This document shows positions 26,900-36,814 of a stretch of 64,000 nt of DNA, piece by piece. The DNA is from Candidatus Marisimplicoccus framensis (lineage in GTDB: Bacteria; Bacteroidota; Bacteroidia; Flavobacteriales; Flavobacteriaceae). The notes beneath the pieces were generated by a model. It ran no database searches, was not told where the DNA came from, and saw nothing but the letters and a program-made list of their open reading frames with translations. The translations under genes were made by a program, and so were the position numbers. Each line of letters begins with the position of its first letter. Position 1 is the first letter of the stretch. The DNA is taken from assembly GCA_905182065.1 (NCBI GenBank), contig CAJIZN010000001.1, positions 186,001 through 250,000 on the forward strand. Direction: 5' to 3'.

Positions 26900-27291
26900 T
26901 AATATATATCAAAGTTCCAAGCCTTTAAGCCATCAAACATTATATTAAATATATAAGATCCTTCATACAAAAGAATAAATAATAAAAAAGGGATAAGGAT
27001 TAATAGTGGAAGGACTATAGTATTTTTTAAAAAAGGTTTTTCGTCCCTAACATGCATAAAATCCCATGTTATATAATACGCTTTTACAATAGTCAAAATA
27101 ATAAAAATCCAGTTTATAAGTTTTATACCTAAAAAGTAGTTTAATAATATTTCAGGCTTAATAATACCCAAAGCCACTTCAACTATAGTTATGATTGATA
27201 AAAAGACAAGGACACCCCATATCTTTTGAACATTAGACTTAAACTTTAGTCGTCCCCTAAAAATTTCTAGTTTGTGATTATGACCTGCCAT
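26899..27291 (-). CDS. Cytochrome c oxidase subunit IV (caa3-type small subunit)
   Basis: 130 residues with three membrane helices (about 23-43, 55-72, 88-108), the layout of the prokaryotic subunit IV family. AYYITWDFMHVRDEKPFLKN is the conserved loop between helices two and three. It follows subunit III by 3 bases and shares its stop with the start of the next gene. The N-terminus MAGHNHKLEIFRG is typical of the flavobacterial version. Confidence 0.88.
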   Translation of the reverse strand: MAGHNHKLEIFRGRLKFKSNVQKIWGVLVFLSIITIVEVALGIIKPEILLNYFLGIKLINWIFIILTIVKAYYITWDFMHVRDEKPFLKNTIVLPLLILIPFLLFILLYEGSYIFNIMFDGLKAWNFDIY

Positions 27292-27294
27292 AGC

Positions 27295-28275
27295 TTATAC
27301 TAAATAAAAAAATGTAAATACAAAAACCCATACTAAGTCAACAAAGTGCCAATAAAGACCAACTTTTTCAACCATATCATAATGACCTCTTTTTTCATAT
27401 GTCCCAAGAAGTACATTTATAAATATTATAATATTTATAACTACCCCTGAGAAAACATGAAAACCATGAAAACCTGTAATGAAGAAAAAGAAATCAGCAA
27501 ATAAAGGATTTCCATATTCATTACGAATTAGATTAGCTCCTTTAACAACTCTAGTAGCAGATGACATTTTAATCTCAGCTTCTTCTCGACTTAAAATTAT
27601 TTTTTGACCTCTATCATCTAATGCTTCTAATCTTACAGTTAGAGCTAAATCATTATTAAATCCTGTCATAACCTCATCAAGAGTAATTTCAGGAAGTTTA
27701 TATTCACTTTCATACCAAATACCAACATTATCATCATGAGTAACTCTGTCTTGTTGAGAAGAATAAGCAAACTCATCTATAGGTATTCTTTTACTTTCTT
27801 CAAGATTATAGAATTGTAAAATTTCTCCATTTTGAATTTCGACAGCTCCATATTCTCCTTTAATAAAATTTTTCCATTCCCATGCTTGAGATCCAACAAA
27901 AATTGCTCCCCCAATTATAGTTAAAAGCATATAAAAGGCAACACGGTTTTTATCATTGTTATGTCCAGCATCAACAGCTAAAACCATAGTTACAGATGAG
28001 AAAATTAGAACAAATGTCATCAGTGCTACATAATACATCGGAGCATCAATACCATGTAAAAATGGAAAGTGTGTAAAAACTTCATCTGCTATTGGCCAGG
28101 AATCAATATTTTTAAATCTAGAGAAACCGTAGGATACTAAGAAACCAGAAAATGTAAGAGCATCAGAAACTATGAAAAACCACATCATTAGTTTACCATA
28201 GCCTGCGTCAAGAGGTTTAGCTCCTCCTCCTCCCCAAGAATTTTGTTTTGTTTTTGTTATTGTAGATGCTTGCAT
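27295..28275 (-). CDS. Cytochrome c oxidase subunit III (long form)
   Basis: 326 residues. Heme-copper oxidase subunit III fold. GYGKLMMWFFIVSDALTFSG near residue 25 is the conserved helix with its acidic residue; FFFITGFHGFHVFSGVVINI and YWHFVDLVWVFVFTFFYLV near the end are diagnostic. A soluble insert of about 90 residues (145-235) separates the helices, longer than in classical subunit III. A TAnnTTTG box lies just upstream, so it may have its own promoter within the operon. Confidence 0.93.
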   Translation of the reverse strand: MQASTITKTKQNSWGGGGAKPLDAGYGKLMMWFFIVSDALTFSGFLVSYGFSRFKNIDSWPIADEVFTHFPFLHGIDAPMYYVALMTFVLIFSSVTMVLAVDAGHNNDKNRVAFYMLLTIIGGAIFVGSQAWEWKNFIKGEYGAVEIQNGEILQFYNLEESKRIPIDEFAYSSQQDRVTHDDNVGIWYESEYKLPEITLDEVMTGFNNDLALTVRLEALDDRGQKIILSREEAEIKMSSATRVVKGANLIRNEYGNPLFADFFFFITGFHGFHVFSGVVINIIIFINVLLGTYEKRGHYDMVEKVGLYWHFVDLVWVFVFTFFYLV

Positions 28276-28293
28276 CTAGGGCAATTTTGATTA

Positions 28294-28301
28294 CAAATTT
28301 A
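28294..28301 (-). promoter_or_regulatory. Candidate internal -7 promoter box
   Basis: Minus-strand TAAATTTG fits TAnnTTTG, 18 bases before the long subunit III gene and between the two subunit III genes. Could allow separate expression of 27295-24806 genes. Confidence 0.4.
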
Positions 28302-28308
28302 TTAATTT

Positions 28309-28923
28309 TTAACCGAAGTATTTAATAAAAAAGAATAAATATATCCATAATGCTCCAAGAAAATGCCAGAATATTAATGCCATCTCAAAACCTAATTTAT
28401 TCTTCTCATATTTTTGTCTATTGAATTTAGCAGTAACAACAGTTAAAACAATTATTCCTGCCAATAAGTGAGCAAGATGAAGGAATACAAGAACATAGAT
28501 GTATGATGTTGTGATAGAACTTTCTGGACCTGTAAAATAATAACCTCGAGAAATAATATCTCCAAAACCTAAAAACTGAGCGATAATAAAAACAATCGCC
28601 ATTAGAATAGTTAGACCAAGAAAAAGGTTAACGTTATTTCTGTGAAGGTATATGTTTATATTCTCTGGAAGTGAGACTCTGACATATTGATCTAGTCTAT
28701 ATTTTGCAAGTTGAAAGAACACACTACTTAGTGCAATTGAGACAGTACTAATTGTAAACCAAACAGGAAGAACAAAAGAATCTAACCAATCAGGCCTTGA
28801 ACTACTAACTATAAATGCACTTGTTAAACCAGCAAAAGTCATAGTAATACTAATCAATCCAAACCACAACATCATCTTCTTTGCTTTACTAGTCTTTACC
28901 TCAATTGAATCTGTAATACCCAT
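28309..28923 (-). CDS. Cytochrome c oxidase subunit III (short form)
   Basis: 204 residues, five membrane helices. LVFLHLAHLLAGIIVL and ALIFWHFLGALWIYLFFFIKYF are the last-helix motifs of subunit III. It starts on the ctaB stop (one-base overlap) and precedes the long subunit III gene, so the cluster carries two subunit III paralogs in tandem, as is usual in flavobacterial caa3 clusters. Both probably pack on subunit I. Confidence 0.92.
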   Translation of the reverse strand: MGITDSIEVKTSKAKKMMLWFGLISITMTFAGLTSAFIVSSSRPDWLDSFVLPVWFTISTVSIALSSVFFQLAKYRLDQYVRVSLPENINIYLHRNNVNLFLGLTILMAIVFIIAQFLGFGDIISRGYYFTGPESSITTSYIYVLVFLHLAHLLAGIIVLTVVTAKFNRQKYEKNKLGFEMALIFWHFLGALWIYLFFFIKYFG

Positions 28924-29817
28924 TATGTTATAAATTTATCGACAACAAATATAATTTGAATAAAACTTAAATAAAAAATACTCGTATACATTAGTCTTAT
29001 AGCATTTTGTTTATCCTTATACTTCATTAATCTTATTGCCTGAAATAACATAAAGCAACCAGAAACTAAAATTAAAAGAAGAGAGTAGAAACTAATTGTG
29101 AAGTCTCCTGTAAAACTAAAATAAGGAAGAGTAGAAACTAAAATCATCCAAATGGTATAAAATACTATTTGAAATGCAGTTGAATTATCTCTTTTACCAG
29201 ATGGTAACATCTTAAATCCACCTTTTAAATAATCATCATGTGATACCCATCCAATTGCCCAAAAGTGAGGGAACTGCCAAAAAAATTGAATCATAAATAA
29301 TATACCTGTCTCTATAGAAAATTGGTTAGTAACTGCAACCCAACCTAACATAAAAGGAATTGCTCCAGGAATTGCTCCAAAAAATACAGATAATGGAGTT
29401 ATAGGTTTTAAAGGTGTATATATGGCTAAGTATATTATCATTGATAAGAAGCCAAAAAAGGCAGTTCTAAAGTTTATAGTATACAACATAAATAAACCTA
29501 AAAAACTCAGAATGACACAGACTAAAATTGCTTGACTATACACTTAAGACCTCCGGTCGGAAGGGGACGATTTTGTGTTCTGGTCATTAAAGCATCTCTT
29601 TTTCTTTCAATAATCTGGTTAAACCCATTAGATGCTCCAACTACAAAAAAACCTCCTAATATTAATAAGCAGTAAGTGTATACAATGAAAACACTTCAAA
29701 AGCAATCAAATATGATGCAACAGAGGACAAGACTACACTTAAGGATAATCTATACTTGATTAGAGTTAGAATTTCAGAAAATAAAGACTTTTGCTTTATA
29801 TTTAAAGTGTCAGACAT
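28923..29817 (-). CDS. ctaB: Protoheme IX farnesyltransferase (heme O synthase), frameshifted twice
   Basis: Converts heme B to heme O for the oxidase. The frame from ATG 29815-29817 gives MSDTLNIKQKSLF and the first helix, breaks near 29670, continues as LLILGGFFVVGASNGFNQII and RDALMTRTQNRPLPTGGL (the Asp-rich prenyl diphosphate site), breaks again near 29548, then runs VYSQAILVCVILS through the remaining helices, including GAIPGAIPFMLGWVAVT and the HDDYLKGGFKMLPSG second site, to the stop at 28923. Two one-base losses explain everything. Essential for making heme A/O oxidases, so the breaks are probably errors. About 298 residues once joined, the normal length. Confidence 0.9.
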
Positions 29818-29840
29818 TAATTTTTAATTAGGAAGTACCC

Positions 29841-30545
29841 TTATTGAAGTCTGAATGTGATTGGAATACTAAATGGAACTCTTACAGCTCTACCTCTTTG
29901 TTTTCCAGGTGTCATTTTAGGAAGTCTTCCTATGATTCTAGCTGCTTCGTTTTCAAGATTTTTATCTGGACCTCTCATTCTAATATTAGTGATAGACCCA
30001 TCTTTTGAAATTATAAAGTTAACATATACTCTACCTTGAATACCCATCTCTTGAGCTATATCAGGGTATCTAAAGTTTTTTCTAATATGCTTATTCATCT
30101 GATCCTGAAAACATGTTCTTCTTTGAGATTTAGCTACACGTTCACAACCAGGGAAAATTGGCACATCCTCTATCACAGCGAAAGGGACGTCTATATCTTC
30201 AAAGTCATCTTCTACAACGATGTCTTCAATTATCATTTCTTCATCTGATTCAGTTGATTCAATTACAGTTTCCTCAACTTCCTCTTCATCCTCTACTATC
30301 TCAATCACTTCAGGAGCAGGAGGTGGAGGTGGTGGTGGTGGTGGAGGTGTTTTTAACTGTTCTGTTATAGGAATATCATCTTCATCATCCTCAAGCATAT
30401 TAACACCATCAAAATTTAATTGTCTATCATACGTTTTATACTCGACAGCACCCCAAGTACAACCTAATACCAAAGTCAAACCAATAACAAAATAGAGGTT
30501 CCTGTTTTTATTTAAGTCAGCTTCTGGATTTTTCTTTGGTTGCAT
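29841..30545 (-). CDS. tonB: Energy transducer TonB
   Basis: 234 residues. One N-terminal helix (about 19-36), an acidic segment, a run of ten prolines (about 70-79), a Glu-rich linker, and the C-terminal TonB domain (about 145-234) with FRYPDIAQEMGIQGRVYVNF, SKDGSITNIRMRG and VPFSIPITFRL. TonB passes proton-motive energy from ExbB/ExbD to outer-membrane receptors such as the one at the start of this window. The ExbBD genes are not here. It lies between gcvH and ctaB. Confidence 0.95.
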   Translation of the reverse strand: MQPKKNPEADLNKNRNLYFVIGLTLVLGCTWGAVEYKTYDRQLNFDGVNMLEDDEDDIPITEQLKTPPPPPPPPPPAPEVIEIVEDEEEVEETVIESTESDEEMIIEDIVVEDDFEDIDVPFAVIEDVPIFPGCERVAKSQRRTCFQDQMNKHIRKNFRYPDIAQEMGIQGRVYVNFIISKDGSITNIRMRGPDKNLENEAARIIGRLPKMTPGKQRGRAVRVPFSIPITFRLQ

Positions 30546-30618
30546 GAATCAAGATTTAATTGCTAAACTATAAAAAATTATAATTATTTCATATAGTTAA
30601 CCTATTCTTTATATTTTT

Positions 30619-30999
30619 TTAACTATCAACTAGATTTTTATAGTCCTGGTAACTTAGAAGGCTACTTATCTCTGAAATATCAGAAATATCAATTTTAATT
30701 ATCCAACCTTCTCCATAAGGATCTTCATTTACTAACTCTGGTTTATCCTCTAATTCAGGATTTGTTTCAATTACTTTTCCACCTAAAGGCATAAATAAGT
30801 CTGAAACTGTTTTAACTGCTTCAACAGTTCCAAACACTTCATTTGAAGCAATTTCACTGTCTAAAGTGTCTATTTCAAGATAGACAATATCTCCGAGTTC
30901 TCCTTGAGCAAAGTCTGTTATACCAACCGTAGCAATATTATCTTCTATTTTCACCCATTCATGTTCCTCTGTATACTTTAATTCTTCTGGAATATTCAT
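30619..30999 (-). CDS. gcvH: Glycine cleavage system H protein
   Basis: 126 residues. Lipoyl carrier that shuttles the aminomethyl group between P, T and L proteins. The lipoylated lysine is in FGTVEAVKTVSDLFMPLGG (about residue 64). EHEWVKIEDNIATVGITDFA and NEDPYGEGWIIKI match the family. None of gcvP, gcvT or lpd is in the window. It follows ruvA after 2 bases. Confidence 0.96.
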   Translation of the reverse strand: MNIPEELKYTEEHEWVKIEDNIATVGITDFAQGELGDIVYLEIDTLDSEIASNEVFGTVEAVKTVSDLFMPLGGKVIETNPELEDKPELVNEDPYGEGWIIKIDISDISEISSLLSYQDYKNLVDS

Positions 31000-31001
31000 G
31001 A

Positions 31002-31583
31002 TTATAATTTATTTAATGATCTTTTAATTAATTCTTGCAGCTCTATATCTTTATTCTCAAAATACACTTTACTAACAATTTTCTCAGATTTAGATTTATT
31101 AAAACCTAAAACTGAAAGAGCTAGCAAAGCCTCTTTTTTTATATCTAGATTTTCACCGGATAAATCTATATCTTTTTTGTCAAATAATTCTACTTTATCT
31201 TTCAATTCTATTATTAGTCTTTGAGCTGTCTTTAAACCAATTCCTTTAATAGATTTTATCCTATCTACATCCTCTGCCCACACAGCTTCTTGCATCTCTG
31301 TCGGAGATATTGAGGATAAAATTGTTCTTGCTGTACTAGGTCCAATTCCTGAGATTGAAATAAGTTGCTGAAAAATTGATCTTTCGCTTTGAGAACTAAA
31401 GCCAAATAAGATATCTGAGTCTTCTTTTCTTTGTAAATACGTGAAAATTTTAATATTCTCATCATCAGGAATTTTTTCAAAAGTATTTAATGATATATTA
31501 ATTTCATAACCAATTCCATTAGATTCAACGATAATTTTTGTTGGGGTTTTCTCTATTAATCTTCCTTTTATATAGGTTATCAT
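31002..31583 (-). CDS. ruvA: Holliday junction branch migration protein RuvA
   Basis: 193 residues. Tetrameric junction-binding partner of RuvB. OB-fold N-terminus [40 protein letters not shown], then helix-hairpin-helix motifs ISGIGPSTARTIL and IKGIGLKTAQRLIIELK, and a C-terminal RuvB-binding domain. Its start overlaps the maeB stop by 4 bases. The partner ruvB lies on the other side of maeB, an arrangement kept in flavobacteria. Confidence 0.95.
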   Translation of the reverse strand: MITYIKGRLIEKTPTKIIVESNGIGYEINISLNTFEKIPDDENIKIFTYLQRKEDSDILFGFSSQSERSIFQQLISISGIGPSTARTILSSISPTEMQEAVWAEDVDRIKSIKGIGLKTAQRLIIELKDKVELFDKKDIDLSGENLDIKKEALLALSVLGFNKSKSEKIVSKVYFENKDIELQELIKRSLNKL

Positions 31584-33862
31584 TTTTTCTTAATTTTTCT
31601 TTGATTCGCATCAATTACAGCTATTGCTGACATATTAACTATTTCATCAACTGATGCACCAAGTTGAAGGATATGTATGGGTTTATTTAATCCTATAAGA
31701 ATAGGTCCAACTGAAACTGCACGATCTAATTCTTTAATAATTTTATATGTGATATTTGCTGAATCTAAGTTTGGAAATATTAAAGTATTTACTTTTCTAC
31801 CGTTTAAAATTGAAAATGGAAATCTATTTTTCAACATTTCTCTATTCAATGCAAAATCTGATTGTATTGGCCCATCTACTATTAGCTCAGGGTTTTTATT
31901 GTGAAGAACTTCAACTGCTTTAGATATTTTTTTTGCTTCATCAAAATCAGAAGAACCAAAATTTGAATAGGAAAGTATTGCTATTACTGGCTCAATTCCA
32001 AACATAGTTACAATCTTAGCAGTGTTAATAGCAATTTTTGCAATTTCTTTATAAGAAGGGTTAATATTTAGAGAAGTATCAGAACAGAATAATGGACCTT
32101 GTTTTGTTATCATTAAATTTGTTGCTGCAACTTTCTCCACGCCCGGTGCCTTTCCAATTGAATTTATCAAAGGAATAAAAACAGAAGGATAACTTTTAGA
32201 ATAACCTGATAACATACAATCAGCATCTCCATTTTCAACCATCATAGATCCAAAATAATCTCTCCCTCTTAAAAGTCTTTTTACATCATCGAGAGTTTTA
32301 CCCTTTCTCCTAAGTTTCTTAAATAGAACTTTAGAATATTCTTCGATTAATTCTTTATTTGCTTTATCCGTTGGATCAATAATTTGTAAATCTTCATTAA
32401 AATCAAGAGACTCCATTAATTCTTCAATTATTTTTTTTCTTCCTAATAAAATAGGCTCTGCTATTTTCTCTTCGAAGCAAATTTGAGCTGCTTTTAGAAC
32501 ATCTAAGTGATCTGCTTCGGTGAATACAAGTTTTTTTTCTTTTACTTTTCTAGCACTTCTATGAATAATCCTTATTAATTTTTGATTATTCCCTAATCTT
32601 TCATCAAGTATTTCAGTGTATTTGTCCCAATCTGTAATTGGTTCTTGAGCAACACCTGAATCTATAGCAGCTTTAGCAACAGCTGGTGGTATTTCAGATA
32701 TTAATCGAGGGTCAAAGGGTTTGGGAATAATATAGTCTTTTCCAAAATTCAGCTTTGTTTCATCATAAGCAATATTAACCTGTTCAGGGACAGGTTTCTT
32801 TGCAAGTTCAGCTAGAGCAACTACAGCAGCTTTTTTCATTTCTTCATTAATTTTTGTAGCTCTTACATCTAGAGCTCCTCTAAAAATAAATGGAAATCCT
32901 AATACATTGTTTACTTGATTAGGCAAATCAGATCTACCTGTAGCGAATATTATATCTTCTCTTGCTGACATTGCTTTATCATAACTAATCTCAGGATCAG
33001 GGTTAGCCATTGCAAAAACTATTGGATCTCTAGCCATTGTCTTAAGCATCTTTTCTGATACTATATTAGCCATTGAAAGTCCAACAAAAACATCAGAGTC
33101 AACCATCGCCTGTTCAAGAGTATTAATATCTCTATTTGATGCAAAAAACTTTTTTTCTTTACTTAGACCCTCTCTAGATTTATTAATGACACCTTTACTG
33201 TCAGTCATCAAAATATTTTTAAGTTGTGCCCCAAATGACAGATACAACTTTGTACAGGCAATTGCTGCAGCTCCAGCACCTGATACAACAATCTTTACAT
33301 CTTTAATATTTTTATCTACAAGTTCAAGAGCATTTAAAAGAGCTGCTGCTGATATAATTGCAGTTCCATGTTGATCATCGTGCATAACGGGGATGTCAAG
33401 TTGATCTACTAATTCTTTTTCAATTTTAAAGGCTTCTGGTGCTTTAATATCTTCAAGATTTATTCCACCAAAAGTTGTTGAAATTGCTTTAACTACTTCT
33501 ATAAATTTGTCAGGGTCTTTTTCATTTATTTCAATATCAAAGACATCAATATCAGCAAAAATTTTAAATAGAAGAGCTTTCCCTTCCATAACTGGTTTTG
33601 AAGCAGCAGGTCCAATATCTCCTAAACCTAATACTGCAGTTCCATTTGAGATTACAGCTACTAAATTTGATTTATTTGTATACTTATATACGTTAGAAGG
33701 ATCTTTTTCAATCTCTTGACACGGAATTGCAACACCTGGAGAATAAGCAATTGCTAGATCCCTTTGTGAATTATATTTTTTCGTGGGTATAACTTCAATT
33801 TTTCCCGGCCTAGGCTTTGCATGATAAACTAATGACTCTCTTCTTTCTCTATTCTTTCCCAT
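31580..33862 (-). CDS. maeB: NADP-dependent malic enzyme with phosphotransacetylase-like domain
   Basis: 760 residues. Oxidatively decarboxylates malate to pyruvate. N-terminal malic domain (about 1-155) with [17 protein letters not shown] and the metal-site [23 protein letters not shown](P)-binding domain (about 160-420) with [20 protein letters not shown]. The C-terminal 330 residues resemble phosphate acetyltransferase and are normally a regulatory, acetyl-CoA-sensing module in this class. Size and domain order match MaeB. Located between ruvB and ruvA. Confidence 0.95.
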   Translation of the reverse strand: MGKNRERRESLVYHAKPRPGKIEVIPTKKYNSQRDLAIAYSPGVAIPCQEIEKDPSNVYKYTNKSNLVAVISNGTAVLGLGDIGPAASKPVMEGKALLFKIFADIDVFDIEINEKDPDKFIEVVKAISTTFGGINLEDIKAPEAFKIEKELVDQLDIPVMHDDQHGTAIISAAALLNALELVDKNIKDVKIVVSGAGAAAIACTKLYLSFGAQLKNILMTDSKGVINKSREGLSKEKKFFASNRDINTLEQAMVDSDVFVGLSMANIVSEKMLKTMARDPIVFAMANPDPEISYDKAMSAREDIIFATGRSDLPNQVNNVLGFPFIFRGALDVRATKINEEMKKAAVVALAELAKKPVPEQVNIAYDETKLNFGKDYIIPKPFDPRLISEIPPAVAKAAIDSGVAQEPITDWDKYTEILDERLGNNQKLIRIIHRSARKVKEKKLVFTEADHLDVLKAAQICFEEKIAEPILLGRKKIIEELMESLDFNEDLQIIDPTDKANKELIEEYSKVLFKKLRRKGKTLDDVKRLLRGRDYFGSMMVENGDADCMLSGYSKSYPSVFIPLINSIGKAPGVEKVAATNLMITKQGPLFCSDTSLNINPSYKEIAKIAINTAKIVTMFGIEPVIAILSYSNFGSSDFDEAKKISKAVEVLHNKNPELIVDGPIQSDFALNREMLKNRFPFSILNGRKVNTLIFPNLDSANITYKIIKELDRAVSVGPILIGLNKPIHILQLGASVDEIVNMSAIAVIDANQRKIKKK

Positions 33863-33891
33863 AAAGTTAGATTATGATCAAATATAAATTA

Positions 33892-34891
33892 TTAATTAAA
33901 TAAATTATTGTCATTATTTTTATTTCTTCCTAGGTGATTATACCCCTTATCTGTAACCTGTCTTCCTCTTGGAGTTCTCATTATGAAACCTTGTTGAATA
34001 AGGAATGGTTCATAAACCTCCTCGATAGTTTCTGAATTTTCAGACAATGAGGTAGCGAGTAGTTGATATACCCACTGGACCTCCATTATAATTATCAATT
34101 ATTGTCTCTAATATTTTATTATCCATTTCATCTAATCCATTCTTATCTACATTAAGAGAGGTTAAGGCAAATTTTGTGATCTCTAAATCAATTTTACCAT
34201 TACCTTTTATTTGAGCAAAATCTCGAACTCTTCTTAACAAAGAGTTTGAAATTCTTGGAGTTCCACGACTTCTTCTAGCTATTTCAAAACAAGATTTCTT
34301 ATCAATTTCTAGTTTTAAAATATCTGAACTTCTTTCAACTATTCTAGATAATAAGTTGTCATCATAATGATCTAATCTGTTAGATATTGCAAACCTTTCT
34401 CTCATTGGATTTGTTAAAAAACCTGATCTAGTTGTTGCACCTACAAGAGTAAATGGATTTAAATTTAATTGAACAGTCCTTGCATTTGGGCCAGATTCAA
34501 TCATGATATCAATTTTATAATCTTCCATAGCTGAGTAAAGATATTCTTCAATAATTGGGCTTAATCTATGAATCTCATCTATAAAAAGTATATCTCTTTC
34601 CTCAAGGTTAGTAAGAAGGCCTGCAAGGTCTCCAGGTTTATCGATTACAGGACCAGAAGTTACCTTTAAACCTACCTTTAATTCATTAGCTAAAATATGA
34701 GCTAAAGTGGTCTTTCCCAATCCAGGTGGTCCATGAAATAAAGTGTGGTCTAAAGCATCTTCTCTTTGGTTAGAAGCTTCAACAAATATTTTTAGATTAC
34801 TAATTATTGAATGTTGACCAATAAAATCATCAAAGCGAAGAGGTCTTAGCGCTTTATCAAAATCATTGTCTCTTTCTTGATTAACATCCAT
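33892..34891 (-). CDS. ruvB: Holliday junction ATP-dependent DNA helicase RuvB (frameshifted near the C-terminus)
   Basis: About 333 residues when joined. The main frame (34891-34040) has [17 protein letters not shown], Walker [13 protein letters not shown], Walker [12 protein letters not shown], and sensor residues in [17 protein letters not shown]. One extra base near 34060 ends it at ISTTRYLIV. Removing that base gives [15 protein letters not shown] and continues [20 protein letters not shown] and [17 protein letters not shown], the winged-helix DNA-binding end, to the stop at 33892. RuvB is strongly conserved, so an error is the likely cause. A TAnnTTTG box sits 5 bases before the ATG. 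Confidence 0.93.
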
Positions 34892-34896
34892 TAGTT

Positions 34897-34904
34897 CAAA
34901 TATA
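34897..34904 (-). promoter_or_regulatory. Candidate -7 promoter box for ruvB, next to start codon
   Basis: Minus-strand TATATTTG matches TAnnTTTG and is separated from the ruvB ATG by 5 bases. This suggests a separate promoter between coxA and ruvB and a leaderless transcript. Confidence 0.5.
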
Positions 34905-34937
34905 CACTAATTGAGAAATTTGAGGTATAGATACAAG

Positions 34938-36800
34938 TTAATGTTGAAGCTCTCTTTCTCCCTTTTTAAGGGGTATATTTTGAGGCACAAAATCATCCTT
35001 TGCTCCAGGCTTAGAGTAGTCGTAAGGCCATCTAAAAACATGTGGAATTTTTCCAGGCCAATTTCCATGCATATGCTTAATTGGGGCTGTCCATTCAAGT
35101 GTATTTGACTTCCAAGGATTCATTACTGATTTTTTACCGTAGAACATACTTCTAATAAAGTTATATAAGAAAACTAATTGAGCTGCTCCAGCTAATAGAG
35201 CAAATAAAGTGATAACGACATTTATATTAGCTACATCATCAAAATAGGGGAAATTAGTATTTGTGTAATACCTTCTTGGTAAGCCAGCCATTCCGACAAA
35301 GTGCATTGGGAAAAAGACTCCATAAGCACTAATTGCTGTTATCCAAAAGTGGATATAACCTAAATTTTTATTCATCATTCTACCAAACATTCTAGGATAC
35401 CAATGATATACACCTGCAAATAATCCGTATAGTGCTGAAATACCCATTACTAAATGAAAATGAGCAACAACAAAATATGTGTCATGTAGGTTAATATCTA
35501 AAGCACTATCTCCAAGGATTATTCCCGTAAGTCCTCCAGTTATAAAAGTAGATACAAGACCAATAGCAAATAACATTCCAGGATTAAATTGAATATTACC
35601 TTTCCATATTGTAGTTATATAATTAAAGGCTTTTACAGCAGAAGGTATTGCAATTAATAGTGTTGTAAATGTGAAAACTGATCCAAGAAAAGGGTTCATC
35701 CCTGTTATAAACATATGGTGTCCCCAAACAATTGTTGATAAAAATGCAATAGCTAAAATAGATCCAACCATAGCTCGATATCCAAAGATTGGTTTACGTG
35801 CATTTGTAGATATTACCTCTGATGCAATTCCAAGAGCTGGTAAAAGAACAATATATACCTCAGGGTGTCCTAAAAACCAAAATAGGTGTTCAAATAAAAC
35901 AGGTGACCCTCCTTGATAATGAAGTACCTCACCTTGGATAAATATATCTGATAAGAAAAATGATGTCCCAAAACTTCTATCCATAATTAATAATAGCGCA
36001 GCAGATAAAAGAACTGGAAACGAAACAACACCAATTATAGCAGTAACTAAAAATGCCCAAACAGTTAATGGAAGTCTAGTCATTGTCATACCTTCTGTTC
36101 TAAGATTAAGAACTGTAACTATATAATTTAGAGCAGCTAAAAGAGATGAAGCTATAAAAAATGCCATTGATACTAACCATAATGTCATTCCAGCTGCTGA
36201 TCCAGGTTGAGCTTGAGGAAGTGCACTAAGAGGTGGGTAAATTGTCCAGCCTGCAGCAGCAGGTCCTGCTTCAACAAAAAGGGATGCAAGCATGATAGCA
36301 GATGAAATAAAGAATAGCCAATATGAAATCATGTTTAAAAATCCTGAAGCCATATCTCTTGCTCCAATCTGAAGAGGTATTAATAAATTACTAAAAGTTC
36401 CACTAAGTCCTGCTGTTAATACAAAAAATACCATTATAGTACCGTGAATAGTAACTAAAGCTAAATATACATTTGGATCCATAACACCATCTGTAGCCCA
36501 TTTTCCTAAAAGCACATCAAATACACCAAATGACTCTTCTGGCCATGCTAACTGAAGTCTAAATAGTAAAGACATTGCAATACCGACTATACCCATAATC
36601 AACCCAGTAATCAGGTATTGTTTTGAGATCATTTTATGATCAATACTGAAAATATATTTTGTAATAAAAGTTTCTTTATGATGATGATGTTCATCATGAT
36701 CTTCATCATGAGATTCAATTATAACATCTTCTTTTTCAGTAATATCTAATTCGATATCAGTTCCAACTATTTTAGCTCTTCTATTATTTTTTTTTGCCAT
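34938..36800 (-). CDS. coxA: Cytochrome c oxidase subunit I
   Basis: 620 residues, 12 or more membrane helices. Reduces O2 at the heme a3-CuB centre and pumps protons. Ligand regions: TIHGTIMVFFVLT (low-spin heme His), HLFWFLGHPEVYIVLLP (HPEVY with CuB His and the cross-linked Tyr), VWGHHMFITGM (two CuB His), HDTYFVVAHFHLVMG (heme a3 and heme a His). The cytoplasmic N-terminus carries a His/Asp/Glu-rich segment HDEDHDEHHHHKE (about residues 30-42) before the first helix. Last gene of the act-cox run; ruvB follows with its own promoter box. Confidence 0.97.
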   Translation of the reverse strand: MAKKNNRRAKIVGTDIELDITEKEDVIIESHDEDHDEHHHHKETFITKYIFSIDHKMISKQYLITGLIMGIVGIAMSLLFRLQLAWPEESFGVFDVLLGKWATDGVMDPNVYLALVTIHGTIMVFFVLTAGLSGTFSNLLIPLQIGARDMASGFLNMISYWLFFISSAIMLASLFVEAGPAAAGWTIYPPLSALPQAQPGSAAGMTLWLVSMAFFIASSLLAALNYIVTVLNLRTEGMTMTRLPLTVWAFLVTAIIGVVSFPVLLSAALLLIMDRSFGTSFFLSDIFIQGEVLHYQGGSPVLFEHLFWFLGHPEVYIVLLPALGIASEVISTNARKPIFGYRAMVGSILAIAFLSTIVWGHHMFITGMNPFLGSVFTFTTLLIAIPSAVKAFNYITTIWKGNIQFNPGMLFAIGLVSTFITGGLTGIILGDSALDINLHDTYFVVAHFHLVMGISALYGLFAGVYHWYPRMFGRMMNKNLGYIHFWITAISAYGVFFPMHFVGMAGLPRRYYTNTNFPYFDDVANINVVITLFALLAGAAQLVFLYNFIRSMFYGKKSVMNPWKSNTLEWTAPIKHMHGNWPGKIPHVFRWPYDYSKPGAKDDFVPQNIPLKKGERELQH

Positions 36801-36814
36801 AATCTAATCTTTAT

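Noticed and set aside
30158-30495. Plus-strand open frames rich in Gly or Val/Ser opposite tonB
   Set aside because: They are the mirror of the poly-proline and poly-glutamate coding stretch of tonB and have no independent start context.
34040-34098. Programmed frameshift in ruvB, infB or the PiT gene
   Set aside because: No shared slippery heptamer or downstream pseudoknot; shifts have different signs and contexts, so random error is simpler.
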